DNA of 64,000 bases from Cryobacterium cheniae (GTDB taxonomy: Bacteria > Actinomycetota > Actinomycetes > Actinomycetales > Microbacteriaceae), in the NCBI RefSeq assembly GCF_004403395.1, contig NZ_SOGN01000044.1, positions 446-64,445 of the forward strand, read 5' to 3'. This document shows, in pieces, positions 18,878 to 26,628 of the stretch. A program made the translations under genes and the position numbers. How positions within the stretch are numbered: position 1 is the stretch's first letter; each line of letters opens with the position of its first letter. Below the pieces are notes generated by a model. It had not been told where the DNA came from. It worked only from the letters and a program-made list of their open reading frames with translations, and ran no database searches.

Positions 18878-19666
18878 CTAGTGCCGGGGCTGGCTGAACG
18901 GCTGGGCGTCGGGGCGCTTGGGCAGCATGTGGTCCCCGGAGGACTGGTGCCGGATGCGGCGCAGCACCCAGGGCAGCAGGTATTCCCGCGCCCACTGCAT
19001 GTCCTCCGTGCGGGCCTCCCGGAAGGTGCGACCCGGCATGGGCTCGGGCTTGTGCGGTTCGAGCGTATTGGGCACGTTGAGATCGGACAGCACCATCCGG
19101 GCGACGGTGTGGTGACCGAGGGCGTTCAGGTGCAGCCGGTCCGCAGACCACATGCGGGCATCCTGGATCTCGGTCAGCGACCACAGGTCGGCGACGACAC
19201 AGTCATACCTCGCTGCGACCGCGCGCAAATTCTCGTTGTAGATGGCGATTTTGCCCCGGATGCCCCGGAACATGGGGGAGAATCCCACATCCGCGCCCGT
19301 GAACAGCACGATGGTGGCGTTGTCCCGGCTGAGCCGACGGATCTGCTCCTCGCACCGGGCGGCGATGAGATCGGGGTCGGAACCCGGCCGGAGCACGTCG
19401 TTGCCGCCCCCTGAGAAGGTGATCAGGTCCGGGTGGAGGGCGAGCGCCGTGCCCACCTGCTCGTCGCTGATCTGGCGGATCAGTTTGCCCCGCACGGCGA
19501 GGTTCGCGTAGGCGAAGTCCGGCGTGCCCTGGCTGAGCACCTCGGCGACCCGGTCGGACCAGCCCCGGTTCCCACCCGGGCTGTTCGGTTCCGGATCGCC
19601 CACCCCCTCGGTGAAGGAGTCGCCGAGGGCGACATAGCGGGACCACGGATGCATCGGCGTCGTCAT
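18878..19666 (-). CDS. SGNH/GDSL-type esterase or lipase
   Basis: The 262-residue protein has block I GDSFTEG (nucleophile Ser17), block III SGGGND (Asn89) and block V DRLHLNALGHH with the catalytic Asp176 and His179. No signal peptide is visible, so it is probably cytosolic. Such enzymes cleave small esters or acyl thioesters, and the substrate is unknown. The ATG at 19666 is preferred; the frame is open to 19777 but the extra residues do not resemble the family. It is divergent from the helicase gene. Confidence 0.9.
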   Translation of the reverse strand: MTTPMHPWSRYVALGDSFTEGVGDPEPNSPGGNRGWSDRVAEVLSQGTPDFAYANLAVRGKLIRQISDEQVGTALALHPDLITFSGGGNDVLRPGSDPDLIAARCEEQIRRLSRDNATIVLFTGADVGFSPMFRGIRGKIAIYNENLRAVAARYDCVVADLWSLTEIQDARMWSADRLHLNALGHHTVARMVLSDLNVPNTLEPHKPEPMPGRTFREARTEDMQWAREYLLPWVLRRIRHQSSGDHMLPKRPDAQPFSQPRH

Positions 19667-19723
19667 CGTTCCATTCTGCCCCGCGCACCGGAGCGCTCCG
19701 TTCAGCGGGTAAGTTCTTATGAA

Positions 19724-21538
19724 GTGAATACTCCACCTGCTTTCGGACCTGCCCAGGGGACGAGTGCAGCCGAACACCTCTCACCCTCCTTCCCGGAGCG
19801 TGCCGCGTGGGGAACGGCCGGCAAACTGCGGGCCTGGCAGGCCGAGGCGCTGGAGGCGTATTTCGTGCACCAGCCGCGTGATTTCCTGGCCGCGGCCACC
19901 CCTGGCGCCGGCAAGACCACATTCGCTCTGCGGCTCGCCGCCGAGCTGCGGGCCCGCCGGCTGATCGACAGCATCACCGTGGTCGCGCCCACCGAGCACC
20001 TCAAGCGCCAGTGGGCGGATGCCGCGGCTCGGGCGGGCATCCGGCTCGACCCGAACTTCAAGAACGCCAACGGCCGCTACGGCAACCACTACCACGGCAT
20101 CGCCGTCACCTACGCCCAGGTGGCCAGCCGGGCGGCCCTGCACCGGCAACTCACCCAGTCCAGCCGCACCCTGGTGATCCTGGACGAGGTGCACCACGGC
20201 GGGGACGCGCTGAGCTGGGGCGACGCGATCCGGGAGGCGTTCGAGCCGGCCACCCGCCGGCTGTCGCTCACCGGCACCCCGTTCCGCTCGGACACCTCGC
20301 CGATCCCGTTCGTGAGCTACCTGCCCGACGAGCACGGCATCCGTTTGTCCCAGAGCGACTACAGCTACGGCTACGGCCGTGCCCTCGAGGACGGCGTCGT
20401 GCGCCCGGTCATGTTCATGGTCTACGCCGGCCACATGAAGTGGCGCACCCGTGCGGGCGACGAGATGGAGGCCAAACTCGGCGAGGGCAACACCAAGGAC
20501 ATCACCTCCCAGGCCTGGCGTACGGCCCTGGAGCCCACCGGGCAGTGGATCCCCGCCGTGCTGCGCGCCGCCGACTCACGCCTCACCCAGGTGCGCCATG
20601 GCATCCCGGATGCCGGTGGCCTCGTGATCGCCACCGACCAGACCATGGCGCGCGCCTACGCGGCCATCCTGCGGGAGATCACGGGGGAGTCGGTGACCGT
20701 CGTGCTGTCCGATGAGAAGGAGTCCAGCGACCGGATCGACGAGTTCGCGCACGACACCTCGCGCTGGATGGTCGCGGTGCGGATGGTGTCGGAGGGGGTC
20801 GATGTGCCTCGCCTGGCCGTGGGCGTCTACGCGACGAGCGCCTCCACGCCGCTCTTCTTCGCCCAGGCCATCGGTCGGTTCGTGCGGGCCCGGCGACGCG
20901 GCGAGACGGCGTCCATCTTCCTGCCCAATGTGCCGAGCCTGCTCAGTCTGGCGAATGCCCTCGAGCTGGAGCGCGACCACGCCCTCGACCGCAGCAACCG
21001 CGACGACGGCGACGACGGCATGTACAACCCCGAAGACGCCATGGTCGCCGACGCCAACAAGTCGGAGAAGGCGTCCGACGACCTCGGTGAGGAGTTCACC
21101 TGGCAGGCCATCGACTCCCAGGCCACCTTCGACATGGTGATGTTCAACGGTGACGAGTTCGGCGAGCTGGCTGAACCCGGCACCGATGAGGAGTTCGACT
21201 TCATCGGCATCCCCGGGCTGCTCGAGCCCGAGCAGGTCTCCGAGCTGTTGCGTCAGCGCCAGCACCGCCAGGCCAAACGCTCCACCGACCGCCGCAAGGA
21301 TCCGGTCACGGGTGAGGTCGCCCCGGTGGAACCGCCGCCGCTGTACCGCACGCTCAAGGAACAGCGGACCCTGCTGGCGAGCCTGGTCGGTATGTGGTCG
21401 AAGCTCGCCGGTGAACCCCACGGAATGGTGCACGCCGAACTCCGGCGCGAGTGCGGCGGCCCGGCCGTGGCGCAGGCCAGCGTCACCCAGCTGCAGAACC
21501 GGATCGACCTGCTCCGCCGCCGCCTCGGTCGCAGCTGA
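19724..21538 (+). CDS. DEAD/DEAH box helicase (SF2)
   Basis: The 604-residue SF2 helicase has motif I ATPGAGKTT (58-66), motif II DEVHH (154-158), motif III LTGTPFR and a C-terminal RecA domain ending in motif VI AQAIGRFVRARRRGE. An acidic region follows at about 420-490, and the last 120 residues form a charged, helical C-terminal domain of no family I recognise. The GTG at 19724 (protein VNTPPAFG) is chosen because the upstream frame overlaps the SGNH gene. It resembles the UvrB/XPB-like helicases seen alone in actinobacteria. No nuclease or methylase partner is adjacent, so there is no basis for calling it restriction or defence. Confidence 0.88.
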   Translation: MNTPPAFGPAQGTSAAEHLSPSFPERAAWGTAGKLRAWQAEALEAYFVHQPRDFLAAATPGAGKTTFALRLAAELRARRLIDSITVVAPTEHLKRQWADAAARAGIRLDPNFKNANGRYGNHYHGIAVTYAQVASRAALHRQLTQSSRTLVILDEVHHGGDALSWGDAIREAFEPATRRLSLTGTPFRSDTSPIPFVSYLPDEHGIRLSQSDYSYGYGRALEDGVVRPVMFMVYAGHMKWRTRAGDEMEAKLGEGNTKDITSQAWRTALEPTGQWIPAVLRAADSRLTQVRHGIPDAGGLVIATDQTMARAYAAILREITGESVTVVLSDEKESSDRIDEFAHDTSRWMVAVRMVSEGVDVPRLAVGVYATSASTPLFFAQAIGRFVRARRRGETASIFLPNVPSLLSLANALELERDHALDRSNRDDGDDGMYNPEDAMVADANKSEKASDDLGEEFTWQAIDSQATFDMVMFNGDEFGELAEPGTDEEFDFIGIPGLLEPEQVSELLRQRQHRQAKRSTDRRKDPVTGEVAPVEPPPLYRTLKEQRTLLASLVGMWSKLAGEPHGMVHAELRRECGGPAVAQASVTQLQNRIDLLRRRLGRS

Positions 21539-21544
21539 TCATCC

Positions 21545-21607
21545 CGCCGAACCGTGAGTTCGGCTCCTGTCCCGTCGCCGGAACGGGACGAAACTCACGG
21601 TTCGGCG
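21545..21607. repeat. Large nested hairpin between convergent genes
   Basis: A perfect 16-bp outer stem (21545-21560 with 21592-21607) encloses an inner perfect 7-bp stem (21569-21575 with 21583-21589). The whole 63 bases fill the gap between the helicase (plus) and PLP-enzyme (minus) genes. It can act as a two-way terminator, although it lacks a T run. Its size and nesting also resemble palindromic repeat units. Confidence 0.75.
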
Positions 21608-21611
21608 AAGA

Positions 21612-22889
21612 TCAGGCCGGGCTGAGTGAGGCGGCCGCGGAGTCCGGGACCAGGTCCAGCGACCCGTCGGGCGTGACGCGCACCGCCACGTCCAGGGCGG
21701 CGAGGATGTCGGCGAGGAGATCGTCGGCGTGCTCGAGGCCGATCGAGAGGCGGACGATCCCGGCGCCGGGCCGGGCGCCGGCCTCGACCGGGCGGTGGGT
21801 CAGCGAGGCCGGATGCTGCACGAGCGAGTCGACGCCGCCGAGGGAGACCGCGTGCGTGATCAGCGTGCAGGCCTCCGTGAATCGCACGGCCGCGTCGAAA
21901 CCGCCCGCGAGGTCGAGGGCGATGATCGACCCGGGCCCGCTCGCCTGACGGCCCAGGAGCCCCAGCGGGTCCTGCCCGGGCAGCCCCGGGTAGAGCACCC
22001 GGGTGAGGGCAGGATGGCCGACGAGGCGCTCCGCGACCGCGGCGGCGGTGGCCTGCTGGGCGCGCACCCGCACCGGCAGGGTGCGCAGCCCGCGGTGCAG
22101 CAGATAGGCCGCGAACGGATGCAGGATGCCGCCGGTCAGGGCTCGCACCTGCCGCAGACGCACCATCCAGTGCTCGGGGCCCGAGACCGTGCCGCCCATC
22201 ACGTCCCCGTGGCCGCCCAGGAATTTGGTCGCACTGTGCAGCACCAGGGTGGCGCCGGAGTCGACCGGGCGTTGCAGCACCGGGGTGGCGAAGGTGTTGT
22301 CGACCAGCACCGGGACGCTGCCGGCCGCCGCGACCACGGCCCGGATGTCGGTCAGGGTCAGCGTCGGGTTCGCGGGGGACTCCAGGATGACCAGCCCCGT
22401 GTCCGGCCGGATCGCCCCGGCGACACCGTCGGCGTCGACCCAGGTGACGGTCGTGCCGAGCAGCCCGGTGGCGAGCACATGGTCGGTACCGCCGTAGATC
22501 GGCCGGAGTGCCACCACGTGGGGCGTGCCGGCGGCCACGGATGCGATCAGCACGGCCGCCAGCGCGGCCATTCCGCTCGCGAAGGCGACGGTTCCCTCGG
22601 TGCCCTCCAGCGCGGACAGCGCCGTCTCGAACCGGGCGACTCCGGGCTGCCAGAGCCGCTGGTACACCGCGGAATCGCCCTCCCGGATCGTGCCTCCCGT
22701 GGCGAGGTTCTCGTAGGAGTCGCCGCCGCACTCGACCCCCGACAGAGGATTGGTCGTGGACAGGTCGATCACGGGCACGTGCGAACCGGTCTGAGTCACC
22801 CCGGCCATTCCGCCGTGCACGGCGACCGTGTCCGGGTGCAGGGTGGGTGGCAGCAGAGCAGGGACTCGCGGAGGCAGCGGAGGCGTCAT
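21612..22889 (-). CDS. PLP-dependent transsulfuration enzyme (Cys/Met metabolism family)
   Basis: The 425-residue protein belongs to the cystathionine gamma-synthase / gamma-lyase / methionine gamma-lyase family. The PLP lysine is Lys222 in HSATKFLGGHGDVMGG. Other family features are Tyr76-Arg78 in SAVYQRLWQPG, the FASGMAAL phosphate-binding turn and VDNTFATPVL. The exact reaction cannot be settled from sequence; a lyase or gamma-synthase acting on homoserine esters or cystathionine is likely. It is divergent from an Lrp/AsnC regulator across 100 bases, so amino-acid-responsive control by that regulator is likely. There is no riboswitch in the short leader that I can see. Confidence 0.9.
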   Translation of the reverse strand: MTPPLPPRVPALLPPTLHPDTVAVHGGMAGVTQTGSHVPVIDLSTTNPLSGVECGGDSYENLATGGTIREGDSAVYQRLWQPGVARFETALSALEGTEGTVAFASGMAALAAVLIASVAAGTPHVVALRPIYGGTDHVLATGLLGTTVTWVDADGVAGAIRPDTGLVILESPANPTLTLTDIRAVVAAAGSVPVLVDNTFATPVLQRPVDSGATLVLHSATKFLGGHGDVMGGTVSGPEHWMVRLRQVRALTGGILHPFAAYLLHRGLRTLPVRVRAQQATAAAVAERLVGHPALTRVLYPGLPGQDPLGLLGRQASGPGSIIALDLAGGFDAAVRFTEACTLITHAVSLGGVDSLVQHPASLTHRPVEAGARPGAGIVRLSIGLEHADDLLADILAALDVAVRVTPDGSLDLVPDSAAASLSPA

Positions 22890-22989
22890 GCAGAGACAAA
22901 AGCAGATTCTGAGTCTGAGCGCAATCAGTCCTGCAGACCCTTCCGAATCGGCAGTCGCTTTCGCATAAACTGCTCATGGAAGAAAGAGT

Positions 22990-23475
22990 GTGGCGATGGA
23001 ACCGAAGAAATCCGAAATCGACCGGGTCGACCGGGCGCTTCTGCGTGCGCTGTCCGTCAACGCCCGGGCCTCCGGTGCGGCGCTGGCCGCGGAGATCGGC
23101 GTCGCCGAGTCGACCGTGTCGTTGCGCCTTCGCCGTTTGCAACAGCTGGGGCACATCCGCGGCTATCGCGCCAATATCGATTTGGCCGCGCTGGGTGCGT
23201 CCCTGCAGGCGTTGATCTCGGTTCGCCTGGTCAAGCATGCTCGCACGCAGATCGACGATTTCCGGGCGGCGGCGCCGCACTGGCCCGGGGTGATCGGCCT
23301 GTTCCACACCGCCGGCGCCGACGACTACCTTCTGCATGTGGCCGCGGCGGACGCGTCGGACCTGCGCGACTTCGTCCTGCAGCACCTGGCCGAGCATCCG
23401 GCGGTCGCGCACACCGAGACGAACCTGATCTTCGAGTACGTCGACGGCGACGGTTGGCAGGACCTCGTCAAATAG
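22990..23475 (+). CDS. Lrp/AsnC family transcriptional regulator
   Basis: The 161-residue protein has an N-terminal winged helix at about residues 8-60 (DRVDRALLRALSVNARASG then AEIGVAESTVSLRLRRLQQL) and a C-terminal RAM/effector-binding domain. Members bind amino acids and form octamers. The drawn start is GTG with an ATG two codons later (22996). Divergence from the transsulfuration enzyme suggests it senses a sulfur or branched amino acid and controls that gene. A good terminator follows at 23505-23536. Confidence 0.92.
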   Translation: MAMEPKKSEIDRVDRALLRALSVNARASGAALAAEIGVAESTVSLRLRRLQQLGHIRGYRANIDLAALGASLQALISVRLVKHARTQIDDFRAAAPHWPGVIGLFHTAGADDYLLHVAAADASDLRDFVLQHLAEHPAVAHTETNLIFEYVDGDGWQDLVK

Positions 23476-23504
23476 GTGACGTTCGGGCAGAGCCGGGTTA
23501 ACGA

Positions 23505-23536
23505 GACAACGCCCCCACCGAAGTGAGGGCGTTGTC
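23505..23536. terminator. Hairpin terminator between lrp and csp
   Basis: A 14-pair stem with one mismatch (23505-23518 with 23523-23536) closes a 4-base CGAA loop. It lies between the convergent Lrp-type and cold-shock genes and can serve both. Confidence 0.8.
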
Positions 23537-23553
23537 GAAGCTCAGAGTGAGCG

Positions 23554-23621
23554 GTTGCGCTGTGTGCGCAGTTCCGCTGCTAGAGCAGTTGCGCTATGTG
23601 CGCAGTTCCGCAGCTTAGAGG
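23554..23621. repeat. Tandem duplication of 34 bases at the 3' end of the cold-shock gene
   Basis: Two adjacent copies of about 34 bases (23554-23587 and 23588-23621) match at all but a few positions, and both contain TGCGCAGTTCCG. The second copy runs into the last codons and stop of the csp gene, so the unit includes the 3' end of the coding sequence. Each copy holds a short GCGC-centred palindrome. Confidence 0.75.
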
Positions 23622-23818
23622 GCGCGGATGTTCTCGGCCTGAGGACCCTTCGGGCCCTGGGTTACCTCGAACTCGACCTTCTGGTTCTCGTCGAGCGACT
23701 TGTAGCCGTTCGAAGCGATCGCGGAGTAGTGCGCGAACACGTCGGCGCTTCCGTCGTCGGGAGCGATGAAGCCGAAGCCCTTTTCAGCGTTGAACCATTT
23801 CACGGTACCTGTTGCCAT
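23615..23818 (-). CDS. Cold-shock protein (CspA family)
   Basis: The 67-residue single-domain protein starts [18 protein letters not shown] and has RNP1 KGFGFI (13-18) and RNP2 VFAHY (27-31). It is an OB-fold RNA chaperone that melts mRNA structure at low temperature or during growth. The length is canonical. A strong GGAGGA ribosome-binding site precedes the ATG (CTCC at 23829-23832 on the plus strand), and a long, structured leader lies upstream as in cold-regulated csp genes. Which paralogue it is cannot be told from one window. Confidence 0.97.
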   Translation of the reverse strand: MATGTVKWFNAEKGFGFIAPDDGSADVFAHYSAIASNGYKSLDENQKVEFEVTQGPKGPQAENIRAL

Positions 23819-23950
23819 TATGAAACTCCTCCAGGAGTGTTAGAAAGGCCCCGACTTTCGAGGCCGTTCGTCGCGGTATTCGTCGTCCGCTTCCGAAAGG
23901 AATACGCCGCGGTGACCGGAGTCACCACGTTTTAAGACGTGCAAGCACTA
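23819..23950 (-). promoter_or_regulatory. Long structured 5' leader of the cold-shock gene
   Basis: About 130 bases lie between the probable promoter region and the csp ATG. On the minus strand they contain complementary segments: GGTGAC and its partner near 23910-23930, and a GCGGCGTATTC arm facing a GAATACCGCG arm around 23875-23910. The strong ribosome-binding site is next to the start codon. Long structured leaders of this kind control mRNA stability and translation of csp genes at low temperature. The fold here is by eye and untested. Confidence 0.45.
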
Positions 23951-24066
23951 CAACTACTGAGACCACTGTAGCCCACATCGCCGCGGCCCATTCGGATTCA
24001 CAGCCAATTCGGTTCCAAAGCGTTACGTATCTTGCAGTTTGTGACGAAATCCGGGTGCACGCTGCA

Positions 24067-24918
24067 TCAGTCGGCCGTGACGAAGTCGATCAGCTGCTCG
24101 ACCCGACCCAGCAGCTGCGGCTCCAGGTCGGCGAAGGTGCGCACCCGGCCCAGGATCCGCTGCCACGCCCGGGCGATGTCGGCCTGGTCCTCGTGGGGCC
24201 AGCCGAGGGCCGCGCAGATCCCGTGCTTCCATTCGACACTGCGCGGAATCTGGGGCCACTCCGTGATTCCGAGGCGGTTCGGCTTCACGGACTGCCACAC
24301 GTCGATGAACGGATGCCCGACCACGAGAACATTCCGGCCGTACGGTCCGCGCGCCACGGCTTCGGCGATCCGGCTCTCCTTCGATCCGGCCACGAGATGG
24401 TCCACCAGCACCCCGACCCGACGGGTGGGCCCCGGCCGGAATTCCTTGAGGAGCTCCTCGAGGTTGTCGACGCCCTCGATGTACTCGACCACGACCCCCT
24501 CGATTCGCAGGTCGGCTCCCCAGACCTTCTCGACGAGTTCGGCGTCGTGCCGGCCTTCGACGAAGATGCGGCTGGCACGGGCCGCCCGGGCCGGGGCATC
24601 CCGCACGGCCATCGATCCCGACGCGGTGCGGGCGCGGCCCTGCGGCGCCGCGTTGGCCGGGGCGACGAGCACCACCGGCTCGCCGTCGATCAGGAATCCG
24701 CCGCCGAGTGGAAACAGTCGCAGCTTGCCGAGGCGGTCCTCCAACGTGACGATCTTCTTCTCGATCCGCACCACGGCGCCGCAGAATCCGGTCGCGATCT
24801 CTTCGACGACCAGGTCCGGCCTGGCCTCGCGGGTCGGAATCACTCTCCGTCCGGCGTCCCGCCAGCCGGGGGAGAGCACGTCCGCGCTGTACCGGTCCTG
24901 CATGTTCCGCTCATCCAT
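24067..24918 (-). CDS. DUF3097 family protein
   Basis: This 283-residue cytosolic protein matches the actinobacterial DUF3097 family, which has no established function. The N-terminal third is strand-rich (VRIEKKIVTLEDRLGKLRLF). The centre contains RIFVEGRHDAELVEKVWG followed by an acidic VEYIEGVDNLEELL, which resembles the Glu-then-DxD arrangement of a Toprim-like fold, so a nucleotide or nucleic-acid role is possible (inference). The ATG at 24918 and an alternative at 24903 both fit. It is divergent from the YedK-type gene and lies upstream of csp on the same strand. Confidence 0.85.
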   Translation of the reverse strand: MDERNMQDRYSADVLSPGWRDAGRRVIPTREARPDLVVEEIATGFCGAVVRIEKKIVTLEDRLGKLRLFPLGGGFLIDGEPVVLVAPANAAPQGRARTASGSMAVRDAPARAARASRIFVEGRHDAELVEKVWGADLRIEGVVVEYIEGVDNLEELLKEFRPGPTRRVGVLVDHLVAGSKESRIAEAVARGPYGRNVLVVGHPFIDVWQSVKPNRLGITEWPQIPRSVEWKHGICAALGWPHEDQADIARAWQRILGRVRTFADLEPQLLGRVEQLIDFVTAD

Positions 24919-25039
24919 CCGGGTCTTCCTCGTTCCCGCGTCTCGCCGACGCCGGAATCGACGCTAGCGGATGCCCCGCACGATCTACTCCGTGCCGTCC
25001 AGATCGGCGGTGTCGGCGGCCGGGGGTAACCTGTCATCC

Positions 25040-25753
25040 ATGTGCGGTCGATTCATCATCACGGACACGGCGTCCGATCTCGCCGCGATGTTCGACGTGG
25101 AGCACGAGGGCGAGAGCCTGCCGGAGCCGTCGTGGAATATCAAGCCCACCGAGAAGATCCCGATCGTGCTCGAGTCCGCCAAGACCGGGCCGGTCGTGCG
25201 CCGGCTCGAGGCCGCGCGCTGGTCCCTGGTACCTTCGTTCGCGACCGAGTTGCAGTCCTCTTTCCCCACCTTCAACGCTCGCGCCGAAACGGCGGCGGTG
25301 AAGTCCTCCTTCAAGAGTTCGGTCGTCTCCCGGCGCGCGCTCGTCCCCGCCACCGGGTACTACGAGTGGCGCACGGTCGGCGCCGTGAAGACCCCGTACT
25401 TCATTCACTCGGACGACGGTCTTCCGTTGGCTTTCGCCGGCCTCTACTCCTGGTGGCGCAACCCGGCCCTGGCCGAGGACGACCCGGCCAGATGGGTGCT
25501 GTCGGCGACGATTCTCACACAGGACGCCGTGGGCCCCCTGGCCGCCCTCCACGACCGGATGCCCGTGATCCTGGCCGAGGAATGGTGGGACCAGTGGCTC
25601 GACCCGCGCACCATGGGCGACCAGGCGCTGATCGACGCCGCGGTGGCCGCCTCCCGGGAGGCCGGTGAGAGCCTGCGCTTCCACGAAGTCGCACCGGTGC
25701 GCGGTGACGGCCCGGAACTCATCGAGCCGGTCGGGGCGCCGTCGCCGCTCTGA
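25040..25753 (+). CDS. SOS response-associated peptidase / abasic-site DNA-protein crosslinker (YedK/HMCES family)
   Basis: YedK/HMCES proteins form a covalent thiazolidine link with abasic sites in single-stranded DNA and shield them. The catalytic cysteine must be residue 2, so the start is fixed at the ATG giving MCGRFIITDT; the longer upstream frame would bury it. Other active-site residues are visible: Asn79 and Glu83 in FNARAETA, Glu109 in GYYEW and His171 in LHDRMPVIL. The length of 237 residues is normal. No LexA box was recognised in the short upstream region. Confidence 0.95.
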   Translation: MCGRFIITDTASDLAAMFDVEHEGESLPEPSWNIKPTEKIPIVLESAKTGPVVRRLEAARWSLVPSFATELQSSFPTFNARAETAAVKSSFKSSVVSRRALVPATGYYEWRTVGAVKTPYFIHSDDGLPLAFAGLYSWWRNPALAEDDPARWVLSATILTQDAVGPLAALHDRMPVILAEEWWDQWLDPRTMGDQALIDAAVAASREAGESLRFHEVAPVRGDGPELIEPVGAPSPL

Positions 25754-25822
25754 CGCTCGACCGGGTACGCTCGATTCATCGGCCCGGCGACCAGTGCGGG
25801 CATCGCTCGAAAGGATCGCACC

Positions 25823-25987
25823 ATGAACGCCGTCGCCTTCACCGTCGCAATGGCCATCTTCGTCTTCGGTCTCTGGCTGTTCGGGTTCGCGTTCGAAGTG
25901 ACGGCCTGGCAGCTGCCGATCTTCCTCAGTGGCATCCTCTGCGTTTCCCTGGCCGTGGCCATCCCGGTGCAGATCCTCCGCGACTAG
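25823..25987 (+). CDS. Small two-helix membrane protein, function unknown
   Basis: A 54-residue frame begins MNAVAFTVAMAIFVFGLWLF and is almost entirely hydrophobic, with two helices (about 4-24 and 30-49) separated by EVTAWQLP, and ends VQILRD. An AAAGGA ribosome-binding site lies 8 bases before the ATG, which strongly supports translation. It stands between the YedK-type gene and a decayed SMP-30 gene. I recall similar tiny membrane proteins in Micrococcales but no function for them. Confidence 0.7.
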   Translation: MNAVAFTVAMAIFVFGLWLFGFAFEVTAWQLPIFLSGILCVSLAVAIPVQILRD

Positions 25988-26024
25988 TCCGTCCGGCACC
26001 GGCTCCGGCTCCGCGGGGCGCACC

Positions 26025-26479
26025 GTGCGTGCCAGACAGAGAACCGACCCGGTGGCTTTTCACGCCGAGGGCCCGGTCTGGTCCGAGCGATGGGGCGGGC
26101 TGCGCTGGGTGGACATGTTCGCCGGCGACACCCTCTCCCTGCACGGGGACACCGTGAGTCGTCGCCGGGTCGGCACGATCGCGGCGGCCCTCCGGCCCCG
26201 CAGCGTCGGCGGGGCCGTCATCGCTCTCGAACGAGGGTTCGCGCTCGAGGATGCCGGGGGAACGATCACCGAGCGGGGCGCGCTGTGGGACGACCCCGGA
26301 CTGAGGATGAACGAGGGCGGCTGCGACCCGGGTCCTGCAGAATCTCACCGTCTCGAACGGCCTGGAATGGAGCCCGGACGGCTCCCGGGCCTACTTCAAC
26401 GACACCCCTACCGGCCGGATCGCTGTTCGTGGCCGAGGTCGGTGTTGCCGGCCGCCCGGTGCGGGAGTTCGCCGGCTGA
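26025..26479 (+). pseudogene. Decayed SMP-30/gluconolactonase/LRE-like gene
   Basis: Three blocks of an SMP-30-type beta-propeller lie in order but in three different frames. Block 1 (from the GTG at 26025 to about 26330) reads TDPVAFHAEGPVWSERWGG and on to LRMNEGGCDP, including the metal-site AEGP and N-GGCDP. Block 2 (from about 26329) reads RVLQNLTVSNGLEWSPDG then YFNDTPTGRI, the catalytic-face motif. Block 3 reads LFVAEVGVAGRPVREFAG, a C-terminal end. About 30 residues are missing between blocks 1 and 2, and a larger part of the propeller between 2 and 3. The gene is clearly inactivated. The parent would have been a calcium-dependent lactonase-like enzyme of unknown substrate. Confidence 0.85.
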
Positions 26480-26628
26480 CGCCCGTCAAACCGTCAAGCC
26501 AGGTGCGCGGGCCGCCGGACGCGGCACGGAGAGCGCCCGGCGAGATGCCAGCCAGGGTCGGTAGGGTGAGGTATCGATGGGCCGGTTGTTCCACTGCCGG
26601 CCGCACTAACGCTGAAAGAGACCGCTGG

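Noticed and set aside
19724-21538. The DEAH helicase as part of a restriction or phage-defence island
   Set aside because: Neighbours are housekeeping-type enzymes, with no methylase, nuclease, integrase or tRNA-associated insertion nearby.
22890-22989. A SAM or other sulfur riboswitch ahead of the transsulfuration enzyme
   Set aside because: The divergent gap is only 100 bases and must hold two promoters. I see no conserved riboswitch core, and an Lrp regulator is a sufficient explanation.
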